Assembly: GCA_026125925.1 (NCBI GenBank)
Contig: JAHCKF010000048.1
Location: 1-13,496, forward strand
Direction: 5' to 3'
DNA: 13,496 nucleotides
From: Pseudolabrys sp.
GTDB taxonomy: Bacteria > Pseudomonadota > Alphaproteobacteria > Rhizobiales > Xanthobacteraceae
The notes below the pieces were generated by a model. The model did not search any database and had not been told where the DNA came from. It saw only the letters and a list, made by a program, of their open reading frames with translations. The translations under genes were made by a program, and so were the position numbers. This document shows, one piece after another, positions 13,482 to 13,496 of this stretch (positions are counted from its first letter, which is position 1; each line of letters starts with the position of its first letter).

Positions 13482-13496
13482 GAAGCGGCTGTTTTA

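Noticed and set aside
1..13496. A novel defence, mobile or RNA-guided system
   Set aside because: Every gene of normal size belongs to LPS or envelope polysaccharide assembly, and I found no integrase, transposase, nuclease, CRISPR-like array or tRNA in the sequence.

Overview
The window is a chromosomal lipopolysaccharide (LPS) core and O-antigen assembly locus from a high-GC alphaproteobacterium, most likely of the Rhizobiales (Bradyrhizobiaceae/Xanthobacteraceae type). This placement is inferred from strong G/C bias at third codon positions, the protein sequences, and an intergenic repeat at 2521-2606 whose six-frame peptides (MPGLVPGI.. and KPGHD.. types) recur between genes in that group. 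I cannot name the genus. I see no RNA genes, insertion sequences, prophage genes or CRISPR arrays.

Layout. Left edge, minus strand: the N-terminus of an MsbA-like ABC exporter (1-290, cut by the window edge), then galE (365-1372). After a 174-bp divergent control region comes waaC alone on the plus strand (1547-2497). It faces kdsD (2643-3647) and waaF (3724-4779) on the minus strand across a hairpin-rich repeat. A second divergent region (4780-4923) leads into a tightly packed plus-strand run: hldD, hldE, a WaaE-type glycosyltransferase, a second GT2 glycosyltransferase, an O-antigen ligase and a third GT9 (heptosyltransferase-like) enzyme, 4924-11332. Most junctions in this run overlap by 1-4 nt. 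It ends in a 34-bp tail-to-tail overlap with a minus-strand pair: a WecA/WbpL-type polyprenyl-phosphate sugar-1-phosphate transferase (11299-12330) and a GT4 glycosyltransferase (12327-13481). That pair probably continues an O-antigen operon that begins beyond the right edge.

How the genes work together. KdsD makes arabinose 5-phosphate for Kdo. HldE and HldD make ADP-L-glycero-D-manno-heptose. WaaC and WaaF add heptoses I and II to Kdo2-lipid A; the third GT9 enzyme and the two GT2 enzymes extend the core. GalE supplies UDP-galactose. The WecA/WbpL-type enzyme starts O-chains on undecaprenyl phosphate, the GT4 enzyme extends them, and the ligase joins the finished O-chain to core-lipid A. 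The ABC protein may flip core-lipid A. The heptose steps made by GmhA and GmhB, and the Kdo transferase WaaA, are not encoded here.

I do not see a previously undescribed system. The points most worth a second look are non-coding: a hairpin inside the antiparallel gene overlap, the three-hairpin repeat between waaC and kdsD, a repeated GTTAACGC motif in the galE/waaC control region, and a hairpin over the ribosome binding site of the exporter gene.
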